Shown piece after piece: positions 12,335-13,004 of a DNA stretch of 13,004 nucleotides. Each line of letters begins with the position of its first letter. Position 1 is the first letter of the stretch. Below the pieces are notes generated by a model. It made no database searches and was not told where the DNA came from. It saw nothing but the letters and a program-made list of their open reading frames with translations. Origin of the DNA: Acidobacteriota bacterium (GTDB lineage: Bacteria > Acidobacteriota > Terriglobia > UBA7540); assembly GCA_021789565.1 (NCBI GenBank), contig JAJYJL010000081.1, positions 1 through 13,004 of the forward strand, written 5' to 3'. The translations under genes were made by a program, and so were the position numbers.

Positions 12335-13004
12335 ATGAAGGGATTCTTATCGCTTGATCAGGAACTTCGTGCGGTCCGCAGGGCTCAAGAGCACAAAGGC
12401 GCGCCGAAGTTCACCCACCTGTCTGACCCGAAGGAAACGGAACGGCCCTGGCAACCGGATATTGATGAAGTACAGCAGACGATGCGGGAAGTGCTGCGGG
12501 CCATCGCCGGCTTTTCGGGCGTGGAACTTCCAGGCCTGCCTTCCGGTTTTCAGGATAACGGGGCGCTCCGTCCCAGCCTGGACATCAAGACTCTGAAAGA
12601 TCGATTTCGCAACGACCTTGAAGGGTTTTCCATTAAGACCACGGAGGAACTGACGAGGCGGGCCAGGGAGCAGACTCGCGCTGCCCTGGCAGCCGTCCAG
12701 AACGATGTAGGGGGCATGATAGACCGGGTGGCGTCTGAGTTCCGGGAAAACCTGCAACTTCCCGCGCAGATTGAAAAATTGCTGGAACCTTGCGTCGAGG
12801 ACGCTGAAGGCAGACTGGAAAGATCTGTTACTCAAAAGTTTGAACAATTGGTTGCCCAACACGAAAAGTTGGTTCAGGAGAAACTTGAGGCGACGTTGAG
12901 CTCTGTCCATGCCCAGATCAGTACGCTGGAGCAGACGGTGCGGGAAGTCCGTGAATTGAAGGCCCAGGCGGTTGCCATGCCGCCGGTGGAGCCGCCAATC
13001 GCGG
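12335..13004 (+). CDS. Helical/coiled-coil protein of unknown function, partial (runs off the window)
   Basis: An open frame of 223 codons begins with ATG 12335 (MKGFLSLDQELRAVRRAQEH) and has no stop before the window end. Residues about 45-75 form a hydrophobic-amphipathic segment around VLRAIAGFSGVELPGLP. From about residue 85 to 210 the sequence is almost wholly charged helix with heptad-like spacing (TRRAREQTRAALAAVQNDVG, then KFEQLVAQHEKLVQEKLEAT and later LEQTVREVRELKAQ), then turns into a Pro-rich stretch (MPPVEPPIA). There is no signal peptide or membrane segment in the visible part. A minus-strand frame of 187 codons opposite it is a mirror of this coding bias. An in-frame TGA at 12293-12295 limits upstream extension, and no ATG precedes 12335. 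No clear Shine-Dalgarno sequence is seen. The family is not recognised. Confidence 0.7.
   Translation, partial: MKGFLSLDQELRAVRRAQEHKGAPKFTHLSDPKETERPWQPDIDEVQQTMREVLRAIAGFSGVELPGLPSGFQDNGALRPSLDIKTLKDRFRNDLEGFSIKTTEELTRRAREQTRAALAAVQNDVGGMIDRVASEFRENLQLPAQIEKLLEPCVEDAEGRLERSVTQKFEQLVAQHEKLVQEKLEATLSSVHAQISTLEQTVREVRELKAQAVAMPPVEPPIA

Noticed and set aside
12347..12910. Minus-strand frame of 187 codons at the right edge
   Set aside because: The plus-strand frame is longer, uninterrupted to the window end and gives a coherent charged helical protein; the minus frame is its mirror.

Overview
The window looks like a chromosomal stretch of a moderately GC-rich soil-type bacterium, most likely Acidobacteriota or a neighbouring phylum. 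This is inferred from gene style: a Tat-exported GH116 glycosidase, REP/RAYT repeats, GTAGCGCCG-type palindromes, YfiT-like DinB and an R5P-dependent pyridoxal phosphate pathway. No rRNA, tRNA, CRISPR array or phage gene was seen. Almost all housekeeping genes lie on the minus strand; the accessory left edge and the right-edge gene lie on the plus strand.

Region 1 (1-1760) is accessory. It opens with the 3' end of a REP-associated tyrosine transposase (RAYT) broken by one in-frame TGA. Four REP-like hairpin units of one family follow. They form two inverted pairs, and each pair encloses one small plus-strand gene: a secreted four-cysteine protein, and a zinc-ribbon membrane protein. A stop-ridden remnant of an aspartyl-protease C-terminus follows on the minus strand.

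Region 2 (1784-7305, minus strand) holds pdxT, a nested inverted repeat, proline dehydrogenase, an OsmC peroxidase, a DinB/YfiT hydrolase, and at the far end pdxS. PdxS and PdxT form one PLP synthase complex and their genes are usually adjacent, but here they are about 4 kb apart. Between dinB and pdxS is a low-GC patchwork: an orphan HicB-like gene on the plus strand, a diverged copy of the dinB 5' end, a secreted hypothetical protein, a diverged copy of the pdxS 3' end, a second orphan HicB-like gene, and a ParE-type toxin with its antitoxin. The two gene-end copies lie in the order and orientation expected of a second pdxS-to-dinB junction, so the block looks like a duplicated or imported version of that junction.

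Region 3 (7559-11629, minus strand) carries a 913-residue GH116/DUF608 glycosidase with a Tat signal, a glyoxalase II-like metallo-beta-lactamase hydrolase and an exported thioredoxin-like protein.

Region 4 (11630-12334) is a 705-base divergent intergenic region with a 12-bp tandem duplication and an AT-rich core. It leads into a plus-strand helical or coiled-coil protein that runs off the window end.
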